Part shown: positions 5,406 to 12,044 of the stretch, in pieces
Layout of the letters: each line of letters opens with the position of its first letter
Numbering within the stretch: the stretch's first letter is position 1
DNA from: Comamonadaceae bacterium
Lineage (GTDB): Bacteria > Pseudomonadota > Gammaproteobacteria > Burkholderiales > Burkholderiaceae_C
Length of the DNA stretch: 16,900 bases
Direction of reading: 5' to 3'
Assembly: GCA_947374505.1 (NCBI GenBank)
Contig: CANCCE010000034.1
Location: forward strand, 1 to 16,900
Made by a program: the position numbers and the translations under genes
The notes under the pieces: model-generated
Told to the model about the DNA's origin: nothing
The model's database searches: none
The model's input: the letters and a program-made list of their open reading frames with translations, nothing else

Positions 5406-7463
5406 TTACACGTCATCCAGCGGCAAAGCCAGATAGGTCATGCGACCTCCAAGTGAGCTTTTGGACGGGAACTCCGCGATCTGCTTGTCAGAAAGGGGGG
5501 ATTCCAAAATCGCACCAATTGCCAGCAGTTGTTCTAGCTCCTGCTTGCGACTCGTGGACTTGCCCATAACGCCGGGTGCTTCGAGTAAGCGCGTACTGCT
5601 TGGGTAACGATCACGCGGGTCATCGGCATAAGAAAGTGCAGCCAAGGCTTGTAGTAAGGACTGGCGGGTCGCATCAAGAGTTGCGTTCTTGCTTGCAGCT
5701 TTGTTTTCGTTTGAAAGTGCTTCGCGCAAAGCTTTGTCTAATGGATCGACAGCTTCAAACAAGTAGTCGCGCCGGTGGATGTAAACGTCAGGCTGTTGTG
5801 CACAGTAGCTCAACTTCGGCAAAGACAGCATCAGGCCTGATTCCCCCATACCCAGCTTGATGCCAGTTGCCTCGTAAAAGGCATCAGGCTTCATCTTGAT
5901 TAAAACAGCGACCATGCGCGAGCCATCAGGTAAGGCTGACCCATTTCGCCCGGAGTATTGGTCGGTGGTGCCAGCCCTTGCGTTCCCTTTTCCCGTGTGG
6001 TGCACCACGTCAACGGCGCACCCTGGAAAGCTGCGCATCAGATACCGGCTGGCTTCAACCACGGCCTGTTCAGCATCGTTCAGGTGTCCTTCGCCTACGC
6101 TAAAGGACATCAGAGGGTCAAAAATAATTCGATCGGGCTTCAGGGGCTTGCAGCGCAGAATCAACTTGTCGAGGTTTCCAAAATGAGGCAACAAAATCCG
6201 ATCTGAAAATTCTGCAAGTTTGAAAGTTTCACCAACTAGATCGACAGCCCAAACACGCGCAAAGACTGTTTCTCTTTCCGCTGCAGTCAAGGCCATCTGA
6301 TCCATCATGCATTTGAGACGAGCAATCAAAATTTCGCGAGAGTCCTCCTTGGTGATGATGACGGTTGTAAAAGGAGTTTGCACTTTCTTTTTCCAAATCG
6401 GGAGACCTAATGCTCCCTTTATCGCCTCATGCAAGAGCATCGTCGTTTTGCCGACGCCACCTGCAGCAATCAAGTTACGCAGGTCTGCATATAGGTAATC
6501 CTCCACGAGCATCCGAGGGTGCAACTGCGCAGCGTTAGCCTCAGCTTCTGTAAATGGTTTGATTGGGGCGTCAAGAACACTGCCCGCACGCTGCGGATGT
6601 TGAGACAAAATTACTTGAGTGGCGACACGCTTTCCGTGGACGTGCAACCGACCAACAAAGGCGTCAGCCGCAGACTGAGCGTGCGTGAAAACCGACTTCC
6701 AGTGCGTGCCAGCAGGACGGAATGACTCCCAAGTATTTGTTGCGTCACGTTCTTCGAATTTGTTGCTTCGGGCAGACCACTCCAGCCATAATTTTTTCCC
6801 CTTCGCGTTTGCCGTTTTTAAAGCCATACCCACGCTAATCCATGTGTCCCGATCGTCGGATGAGATCAGGTGCAGAGCGGCCCGTAATTCCTCAACTTGC
6901 GCCGTGCTCGGCAGCTCCGAATCAGAAGCTGATTCTTGTGTGCCACTGGCGGTTTTGTGGGGTCTCGAAATCTGCGGAGGTGCCATGGCGATCGCAATTT
7001 CCCACGGGCTCTTCCTCGGAGTCCAGCGGTACTGACCACTTTGACCTTCGGAGGGCGGGGCGACCACATACCCCCGATGCTTGATGTCTAAGCCTTGCCC
7101 AAGACTGCCCGGGTACAGCGTTCCCGCTTGGGCTAAAAAATAAAAATGCTTGCCGTCACCTTGGGTATCGACTTGGGCAGTCGATGCAAGGATTTGAGCG
7201 AATGCTGGGTCGTCAGCGCACAGCTTCTTGAGTGTCACCTCGCCGTCGTTGCGCGGGTCGCAGTCGAGCACCACCAGTCCTGATGCTTCACAGGAAATTG
7301 CGACACCAGCATCTGGATGTTTATGCCAGATCGTTTTGATGGTTTCGGGGTCTTTGGTGCTTGAGTGAAGCCCGTAGCCTGCGACAGGAGCTTTGTTTTT
7401 CCCAACCGGCAGAACGTGCCAGCCCTTCGCGGCATAGGCTTGAGCTTGTTCGTGCGCGGTCAT
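5406..7463 (-). CDS. Prim-pol primase / RepA-type helicase, replication protein of the element
   Basis: This 685-residue multidomain protein starts with an archaeo-eukaryotic primase-polymerase domain (about 1-150), with catalytic acidic residues in LVVLDCDP (63-70) and the His in GDGKHFYF (102-109). A PriCT-2-like segment follows (about 190-255, ELRAALHLISSDDRDTW). The C-terminal half is a RecA-fold hexameric helicase of the RepA type: Walker A AAGGVGKTT (333-341), Walker B PDRIIFDPLMSF (443-454), VVHHTGKG (487-494) and the arginine-bearing DQYSGRNGSALPDGSRMV (501-518). This architecture serves autonomous replication of P4-like satellites and plasmids: primer synthesis plus unwinding at the element's own origin. 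The start overlaps the alpA stop as ATGA, so AlpA and this protein are co-translated. No frameshift is seen. Confidence 0.92.
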   Translation of the reverse strand: MTAHEQAQAYAAKGWHVLPVGKNKAPVAGYGLHSSTKDPETIKTIWHKHPDAGVAISCEASGLVVLDCDPRNDGEVTLKKLCADDPAFAQILASTAQVDTQGDGKHFYFLAQAGTLYPGSLGQGLDIKHRGYVVAPPSEGQSGQYRWTPRKSPWEIAIAMAPPQISRPHKTASGTQESASDSELPSTAQVEELRAALHLISSDDRDTWISVGMALKTANAKGKKLWLEWSARSNKFEERDATNTWESFRPAGTHWKSVFTHAQSAADAFVGRLHVHGKRVATQVILSQHPQRAGSVLDAPIKPFTEAEANAAQLHPRMLVEDYLYADLRNLIAAGGVGKTTMLLHEAIKGALGLPIWKKKVQTPFTTVIITKEDSREILIARLKCMMDQMALTAAERETVFARVWAVDLVGETFKLAEFSDRILLPHFGNLDKLILRCKPLKPDRIIFDPLMSFSVGEGHLNDAEQAVVEASRYLMRSFPGCAVDVVHHTGKGNARAGTTDQYSGRNGSALPDGSRMVAVLIKMKPDAFYEATGIKLGMGESGLMLSLPKLSYCAQQPDVYIHRRDYLFEAVDPLDKALREALSNENKAASKNATLDATRQSLLQALAALSYADDPRDRYPSSTRLLEAPGVMGKSTSRKQELEQLLAIGAILESPLSDKQIAEFPSKSSLGGRMTYLALPLDDV

Positions 7464-7669
7464 GCTGCACCGCCGGTGTCGGTTTGAGCATTAATGAACG
7501 CGCAAATTTCGGAGACCCGAAATCGGGTGCAGCGTCTGCTGAGCTTTATGGGGTGCAGTTTGCCGTTGCGACAGAGCTTATAGAGAGTGGTCGTGCCGAT
7601 GCTCAGCATTAGCTTGACGTCGTCGACGGTGATCAGGCGATCGGAGTCGCGAAATAAATTGGTCAGCAT
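7460..7669 (-). CDS. AlpA-family regulator / excisionase
   Basis: This 69-residue protein has a winged helix-turn-helix: RLITVDDVKLML (11-22), GTTTLYKLCRNGKLHPIKLS (25-44) and the wing ending CTRFRVSEICAFI (47-59). This is the AlpA/MerR-like (HTH_17) pattern found upstream of replication and integrase genes in P4-like elements, where such proteins activate int or direct excision. GGAGT (minus strand, 7675-7679) lies 5 nt before the ATG, a good ribosome binding site. Its 4-bp overlap with the replication gene makes a two-gene operon. Palindromes in its own promoter suggest autoregulation. Confidence 0.88.
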   Translation of the reverse strand: MLTNLFRDSDRLITVDDVKLMLSIGTTTLYKLCRNGKLHPIKLSRRCTRFRVSEICAFINAQTDTGGAA

Positions 7670-7711
7670 GGGTTACTCCAAAAAACAGATTAAAAATAAT
7701 CGCTTTTAAGA

Positions 7712-7724
7712 GACCGATACGGTC
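7712..7724 (-). promoter_or_regulatory. Operator-like palindrome at the alpA promoter
   Basis: GACCG-ATA-CGGTC is a perfect 5-bp inverted repeat. On the minus strand it overlaps TTGACC (complement of 7721-7726), a good -35 hexamer. A GATTAT can serve as -10, but at 19 bp, which is long. A second inverted repeat, GATTA-AAAA-TAATC, lies at 7688-7701, over or near the proposed -10. Binding at either would block alpA-primase transcription. Confidence 0.45.
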
Positions 7725-7763
7725 AATTCCAGAGTTTGCTGGGACACCTAGCGGTGGTGCCAC

Positions 7764-8117
7764 GCGAAGTAAATCGCGCCAAATTCATGCCTCTATTGTG
7801 GTGACTTTTTTCTAGCTGTCAACAATATTGCCCAACAAGCTGTGTTGACGAATCTCAAATAAACTGTTGGACGAATGAACGCGGCAGCTTGCGAATATCC
7901 GCGCACTCGAAAAATTCTTAAATCATGTTGTGCATTAGCGACGATGCATTGCCAGTTGAGCCCCACAGGCTAAAAAGGTCGTGGCCGGATGACTTGAAAC
8001 ACAAGGCCTTGGCTGCAAAGATGGTCGCACCACAAGTTCAGGGTTGCTCACCGGGTTGCGTCGCCAAAACAAGTGCCAAGACGCTAAAAGACGAACATCG
8101 GCGAGCAAGTCTTTTGC
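7764..8117. other. Non-coding leader between alpA and the right repeat
   Basis: No credible intact gene. The stretch holds a cluster of repeated half-sites at 7818-7876 (listed separately). At about 7976-8032, plus frame, it also holds RSWPDDLKHKALAAKMVAP, which faintly resembles the N-terminus of an IS66-type TnpA; no transposase core or terminal repeats follow. The region would flank attP in the excised circle, where arm-type integrase or excisionase sites and a replication origin are expected. Confidence 0.5.
7818..7876. repeat. Cluster of TGTTG(R)C-type half-sites, possible arm or iteron sites
   Basis: GTCAACA (7818-7824) is the reverse complement of TGTTGAC (7843-7849), and CCAACA (7832-7837) of TGTTGG (7865-7870). 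The two rightward sites extend to TGTTGACGAAT and TGTTGGACGAAT, which start 22 bp apart, about two helical turns. The orderly spacing suggests a multi-protein binding site, for example Int or AlpA arm sites or replication iterons. Confidence 0.5.
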
Positions 8118-8220
8118 CCCCGCCAGCCGCACCAAACCAGCCAACGCCACCCTTCGCGGTGGCGTTTTTGTTGGCCTAAAGCCTATGTTCCTATTGGCTT
8201 TTCTGGACATTCGACTTCGC
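8118..8220 (+). repeat. Right direct repeat, probable attachment site
   Basis: Partner of the left repeat, with 72 identical bases (8118-8189) and a further 25 (8196-8220) after a short diverged patch. It begins with CCCCGCCAGCCGCACCA but is preceded by unrelated sequence, so the T-arm-like bases of the left copy are missing. Downstream, diverged similarity to the DNA after the left repeat continues to about 8302 with the same 28-nt spacing before a GGGTT.TAAAAGGGTT block. Confidence 0.8.
8143..8169 (+). terminator. Rho-independent terminator in the right repeat
   Basis: The same stem as in the left repeat: AACGCCACC (8143-8151) with GGTGGCGTT (8158-8166) and trailing Ts to 8169. Confidence 0.7.
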
Positions 8221-8419
8221 ATAGCTTCGTGGTTATTCGCCAGCAGCCGGGTTCTAAAAGGGTTGCGCGAGGGGTTTGAGGCTCAAGTTGCGAACCCTGC
8301 ATCAGTGCAATGCATAGGGGAAAACGCTTGATGGGTGCGACTGCCCACCAGTTCGAGGCATGCCATACTCAGGATTTTTGCGGTTGAAGTTAGTATTCGC
8401 AATTAGACGAGGATAAGGT

Positions 8420-9256
8420 ATGCCAATCGCACAAGTTCGAGGCGTTGAAATTTTTTACCAAGTCGTTGGTGATCACGGCCCTTGGTTTGCACTTTCTACG
8501 GGTGGCCGGAGAAGTCATTCCGAATTTATATCGTTGGCAAAATTAATTTCTGCCGGCGGTTTTAGAGTGCTTTTGCATGATAGGCGCAATACGGGCGCCT
8601 CAGAAGTATCTATCGTCGGTGAAGAGGGTGAGGAGATTATCTGGGCCGATGATCTGGCCGAGCTATTGGCACAACTAGGTGCAACTCCTGCTTATATAGG
8701 GGGTGCCTCATCGGGTGCGAGACTATCTATCTTGGTCAACCAGCGGCACCCAAAAATTGTAAAAGCTCTTGTCCTGATAAGAGTAACGGGAGGAGATACA
8801 GCCGCTAAGCGTCTACCTCTAAAATATTATCAAATATTTATCGATGCCGCGAAGGCGGGCGGAATGCAGGCTGTGTGTGCTACACCTGATTACCAGGAGC
8901 GCATTAAATCTAGACCGGAAAATGAATTTATCCTGATGAATATGGATCCAGAGGATTTTATTCAAGTACAAGAGAACTGGTTGAAAATATTTACCAGCGG
9001 TCCTTCCTACCCTGTTATGGGCGTAAAAGAGGAAACATTAAGATCAATCAATGTTCCCGTCTTGATTGTTCCGGGAAACGATCGAACACATGCCCGTGGT
9101 AATGCTGTCGAAGCTGCAAAATTAATACCAAATTCGCAGCTGTTTCAATTGCCGATCACCGACCAGGATGTAGATATTATTTCATTTAATGACTGGGCAC
9201 ATCTTGAACCCGTTATCGCCACTCGTGTCATTGAATTTTTAAGAGGTTTGAACTAA
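8420..9256 (+). CDS. Alpha/beta-fold hydrolase
   Basis: This 278-residue protein has a full alpha/beta hydrolase layout. LLHDRRNTGAS (51-61) is the strand-turn typical of this fold. The nucleophile elbow is GASSG (95-99, Ser97), the acid is likely Asp221 in VPGNDRTHARG, and the base is His261 in DWAHLEP. Family members hydrolyse esters or C-C bonds, including ring-fission products; the neighbouring cupin and intradiol dioxygenase make an aromatic breakdown step plausible. AGGA/AAGG just upstream of ATG 8420 serves as ribosome binding site. The stop overlaps the cupin start (TAATG), so the two are coupled. Base composition is visibly more AT-rich than the genes from 9795 on, which suggests a separate origin. 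The substrate is unknown. Confidence 0.85.
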   Translation: MPIAQVRGVEIFYQVVGDHGPWFALSTGGRRSHSEFISLAKLISAGGFRVLLHDRRNTGASEVSIVGEEGEEIIWADDLAELLAQLGATPAYIGGASSGARLSILVNQRHPKIVKALVLIRVTGGDTAAKRLPLKYYQIFIDAAKAGGMQAVCATPDYQERIKSRPENEFILMNMDPEDFIQVQENWLKIFTSGPSYPVMGVKEETLRSINVPVLIVPGNDRTHARGNAVEAAKLIPNSQLFQLPITDQDVDIISFNDWAHLEPVIATRVIEFLRGLN

Positions 9257-9726
9257 TGAAAATTCGTCGAATAGTCACCGGCCATGACCAAAATGGCAAA
9301 GCCATAGTGAAGCATGATGAGCTCTGCAATAATATTATCTCAAGAAGAGATTTTCACCAGAGTTGCGTTGTGTGGTCTACGGGAAATTTTCCGGTAGATA
9401 ATTTGGATGTTAATGACGGAAATTCAAGAGATGTTTCGATACTTCAAAAAAAAGATACAGTCTTTCGAATTGTTCAGTATGAACCCGGCGTTGCCCCCAG
9501 AAATCACAGGACAGAAACTCTCGACTATGCAATTGTGATGTCCGGCTCTATAGACATGGACTTAGATGGACATATCGTCCATTTAAATCAAGGCGATGTC
9601 ATTGTTCAGCGAGGCACCATTCATAATTGGATTAATCATGGTACTGAGCCATGCGTTATCGCTTTTATCTTAATCGCTGCAAAACCAATCGATTTGATCA
9701 ATAAAACCTTGTTGGCCCATGGTTGA
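9256..9726 (+). CDS. Cupin-domain protein
   Basis: This 156-residue single cupin has motif 1 in APRNHRTETLDYAIVMSG (about 80-97) and motif 2 in GDVIVQRGTIHNWINHG (113-129). The metal-binding set is partial: His84 and Glu87 in motif 1 and His123 in motif 2, with the second His of the usual HxH replaced by Thr. It begins with the RRIVTGHDQNGKA pattern common in cupins near aromatic catabolic genes. Candidate roles are a metal-dependent isomerase, decarboxylase or dioxygenase, or a ligand-binding accessory protein. It is coupled to the hydrolase by a one-base stop/start overlap and shares its lower GC. Confidence 0.85.
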   Translation: MKIRRIVTGHDQNGKAIVKHDELCNNIISRRDFHQSCVVWSTGNFPVDNLDVNDGNSRDVSILQKKDTVFRIVQYEPGVAPRNHRTETLDYAIVMSGSIDMDLDGHIVHLNQGDVIVQRGTIHNWINHGTEPCVIAFILIAAKPIDLINKTLLAHG

Positions 9727-9794
9727 TCGAGAATGTGGTTTAACCCCCTTTGGGGTGGCTTTGTAAAGCAAACAGTTGGCCTTAGTTTGGGCAA

Positions 9795-10754
9795 ATGAAG
9801 GACGTTTACTTGATTATCCAGAACCAAAATGACGTCACCGAAGCCGTACTCGCCGAGTTGCAGCGTGCAAGCGATCCGCGCTTCAAGGAGATCATGACCG
9901 CAGCGGTGAAGCATCTGCATGGCTTTATTCGTGATGCCCAATTAACGGAGGCCGAGTTTCATCAGGCATGCGGCGTGATCGCTCAACTTGGCCAACTCAC
10001 CACGGCCTCACACAACGAAGTGGTTTTGATCAGTGGCTCGCTCGGCATTTCGGCGCTGGTGTGTCTCCTCAACAATGGCGATCAAGGCCAAACAGAAACC
10101 ACGGCGAATCTGATGGGTCCGTTCTGGCGGATGGACTCACCACGCACTGAAAATGGCGGCTCGATCGTTCGCTCCCCAACACCCGGCATCCCCGTATTTG
10201 TCAACGCCTGGGTGAGGGACGCAACGGGTCGTCCCGTTGCGGGTGCAGACGTTGATATCTGGCAGGCATCCTCGGAAGGTTTTTACGAGAACCAGGATCC
10301 TGGACAAGGCGACATGAATCTGCGCGGCAAGTTCACGACGGATGCTGCCGGCCACATCTCATTTCGCAGCATCAAGCCCGTGGGCTATCCGATTCCTCTG
10401 AGTGGCCCGGTCGGGGCGCTTTTGCGTGCACAAGGGCGACACAATATGCGACCCGCCCATATTCATTTCATGATCTTTAAGCCGGGTTATAAAACGCAGT
10501 TCGCGCAGGTCTATTCAAGCGATGACCCTCACATCGAAACCGATGTCCAGTTCGGTGTGACCAAGGCTTTGGTTGGTCAGTACGTTCTTCATGACCATGA
10601 GGCCGCTCCTGCCGATGATGTGAAGGGTCCGTGGTACTCACTAGACCATCACTTCGTTGTCAAGCCTGGCGAGGCCAAGTTGCCCAAACCGCCGATCACA
10701 GGCAAAGCCACTGGTGAACGCCCAACACTAGCCGTCCTTGAGAGAAATTCTTAA
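9795..10754 (+). CDS. Intradiol ring-cleavage dioxygenase, hydroxyquinol/catechol 1,2-dioxygenase type
   Basis: The 319-residue enzyme has an N-terminal helical dimerisation domain (about 1-100), LMGPFWR (106-112) and a beta-sandwich catalytic domain. The four Fe(III) ligands are evident: Tyr164 (GFYENQD), Tyr198 (VGYPIP), His222 and His224 (RPAHIHF), with the spacing characteristic of catechol and hydroxyquinol 1,2-dioxygenases. These cytoplasmic enzymes open the aromatic ring between two hydroxyls, giving cis,cis-muconate or maleylacetate. The choice between catechol and hydroxyquinol cannot be settled by eye. There is no maleylacetate reductase, muconate cycloisomerase or LysR gene in view. 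No strong ribosome binding site precedes ATG 9795. It follows the cupin by 68 bp. Confidence 0.9.
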   Translation: MKDVYLIIQNQNDVTEAVLAELQRASDPRFKEIMTAAVKHLHGFIRDAQLTEAEFHQACGVIAQLGQLTTASHNEVVLISGSLGISALVCLLNNGDQGQTETTANLMGPFWRMDSPRTENGGSIVRSPTPGIPVFVNAWVRDATGRPVAGADVDIWQASSEGFYENQDPGQGDMNLRGKFTTDAAGHISFRSIKPVGYPIPLSGPVGALLRAQGRHNMRPAHIHFMIFKPGYKTQFAQVYSSDDPHIETDVQFGVTKALVGQYVLHDHEAAPADDVKGPWYSLDHHFVVKPGEAKLPKPPITGKATGERPTLAVLERNS

Positions 10755-11055
10755 ACCGTAGGAGTTCGATGCTGTTCATGGCGGCTCCGTGGAATGGCAA
10801 TGAAGAGAAGTCGGCGGGTACAACTTGCGCTCTCCATGAGGCGAAGATTGAGCGCTAACAAAACATTTGACGGCCGCAGCTGCGGCCTTTACGATTCGAT
10901 CCGTTAACTCATCAAGCAACGGTGACAGATCATGGGATTCTGAATCTATACGGTCGTGAAGACGAAATTTACCGCTTACCGCCTTCGCCAGATCGCTTTG
11001 TTGCCAGCCCGTCGACTGCACATCTTGCAGACCGAAAAAATCAAGGACCCCCCTG
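10755..11055. other. Intergenic region before the first Bug receptor
   Basis: About 300 bp with no credible plus-strand gene. It holds the palindromic hairpin at 10872-10890 and the ribosome binding site AAGGA (11043-11047) of the next gene. A minus-strand open frame crosses it but starts inside the receptor gene and shows no recognisable domain. Confidence 0.5.
10872..10890 (+). terminator. Terminator-like palindrome after the dioxygenase gene
   Basis: GGCCGCAGCTGCGGCC (10872-10887) is a perfect 16-base palindrome followed by TTT. It sits 118 bp after the dioxygenase stop. The stem is strong but the T-run is short, so termination is likely but not certain. Confidence 0.5.
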
Positions 11056-12039
11056 ATGGATATGACTCGTCGCAGCTTCAATCAAAGTAGCCTGGCGCTG
11101 GCTTCGTTGTCCGCAGTGCCCGCCGTTTTTAGTCAACCGATCTTCCCGACCCGACCGCTCAAGTTGATGATCCCCTTCGTGCCTGGCGGCGGCACCGACA
11201 TCGTTGGTCGCGCCGTAGCGCAAAAACTGGGCAGTGCGCTGGGTCAGACGGTGGTGGTGGAAAACCGCGCTGGCGCCAATGGCACCATCGGCGCCAATAC
11301 CGTCGCCAAGTCACCTGCCGACGGGTATAACCTCTGCCTGCTGACCGCTAGCCATTCCGTCAACGTGACACTGCAGGGCCAAAAACAGCCCTACGATCTG
11401 AACAAAGACTTTGATCCGCTGATCCATCTCGCGGTTCAGCCCTACATCCTTGTCGTCAAGCCCGGCTTGCCGGTGAAATCGGTGGCCGAGCTGATTGCCC
11501 TGGCCAAAGCGCGCCCGGGTAGTCTGAATTTCGGCTCTTCGGGCATTGGCGGCCTGGTGCACCTGTCGGCCGAACTGTTCGCCACGCTGGCCAACATCAA
11601 GATCACCCACGTGCCCTACAAGGGCGGCGCCGAGGCGATGATGGATGTGATTGCGGGCAACGTTGACTTCATGTTCACAAGTCTGAACCAGTCCAAGAGC
11701 TTCATCGACTCAGGTCAGTTGAAGCTGCTCGCCGTCACCTCGACCGAACGCTCGCCGGCCATTCCCAACACACCCACCATGCGCGAAGCCGGTGTGCCAG
11801 ACTACGAAGTGGTGTCGTGGTACGGCATGGCCGTGCCGGCCGGAGTCCCGGCACCCGTGTTGGCCAAACTCAACAGCGCCATCAATGAGATTCTCAAGCA
11901 ACCCGATATGCAGGCCAAGATGACGGCCGATGGCTCTACCGCCGTCGGGGGTACGCCAGCCCAATTTGGCAAATTCCTGCGCGCCGAAGTGGATAAATGG
12001 CGCAAGCAGATTGAGCACCTGAACATCCAGGTGGGCTGA
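11056..12039 (+). CDS. Bug/TctC-family periplasmic solute-binding receptor (first)
   Basis: This 327-residue protein has a Tat-like signal (TRRSFNQSSLALASLSAVPAVFS, about 4-26) and the mature Bug fold. Markers are PTRPLKLMIPFVPGGGTDIVGR (about 31-52), VVENRAGANGTIGAN, SPADGYNL, THVPYKGGAEAMMDVIAG and IPNTPTMREAG. These proteins bind small carboxylates in the periplasm and serve tripartite tricarboxylate transporters (TctAB), but most are orphans; no TctA or TctB is nearby here. AAGGA (11043-11047) is 8 nt before ATG 11056, favouring it over ATG 11062. The MmgE/PrpD gene follows after 5 bp, so the ligand is probably that enzyme's substrate or a precursor. Confidence 0.92.
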   Translation: MDMTRRSFNQSSLALASLSAVPAVFSQPIFPTRPLKLMIPFVPGGGTDIVGRAVAQKLGSALGQTVVVENRAGANGTIGANTVAKSPADGYNLCLLTASHSVNVTLQGQKQPYDLNKDFDPLIHLAVQPYILVVKPGLPVKSVAELIALAKARPGSLNFGSSGIGGLVHLSAELFATLANIKITHVPYKGGAEAMMDVIAGNVDFMFTSLNQSKSFIDSGQLKLLAVTSTERSPAIPNTPTMREAGVPDYEVVSWYGMAVPAGVPAPVLAKLNSAINEILKQPDMQAKMTADGSTAVGGTPAQFGKFLRAEVDKWRKQIEHLNIQVG

Positions 12040-12044
12040 ACCGT

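Larger units (their letters stand above)
870..8220. mobile_element. Integrated phage-satellite-like or minimal integrative element (about 7.35 kb)
   Basis: The element is framed by direct repeats of about 102 bp at both ends. It contains a P4-type tyrosine integrase, an AlpA-like regulator, a prim-pol/RepA-helicase protein, an XRE regulator and a four-gene cargo operon. This gene set (int, alpA, P4-alpha-like replication protein, cargo) is typical of P4-like phage satellites and small integrative elements. No capsid, terminase, cos site, relaxase or conjugation gene is seen, so transfer would need a helper or is lost. Unusually, the integrase sits in the middle and not beside an att site. All key genes look intact, which suggests the element may still be functional. 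Confidence 0.75.

Noticed and set aside
7925..8179. 84-residue plus-strand open frame running into the right repeat
   Set aside because: It has no good ribosome binding site, ends inside the att repeat and terminator hairpin, and is not a plausible intact gene; only a weak transposase-like segment is noted.
9743..9756. ACCCC-CTTT-GGGGT hairpin after the cupin gene as a terminator
   Set aside because: The stem is only 5 bp and is not followed by a T-run, so it is too weak to call.
10776..11081. 101-residue minus-strand open frame before the first Bug receptor
   Set aside because: It starts inside the receptor gene, runs through a terminator-like palindrome and shows no recognisable domain; a degraded gene cannot be excluded.
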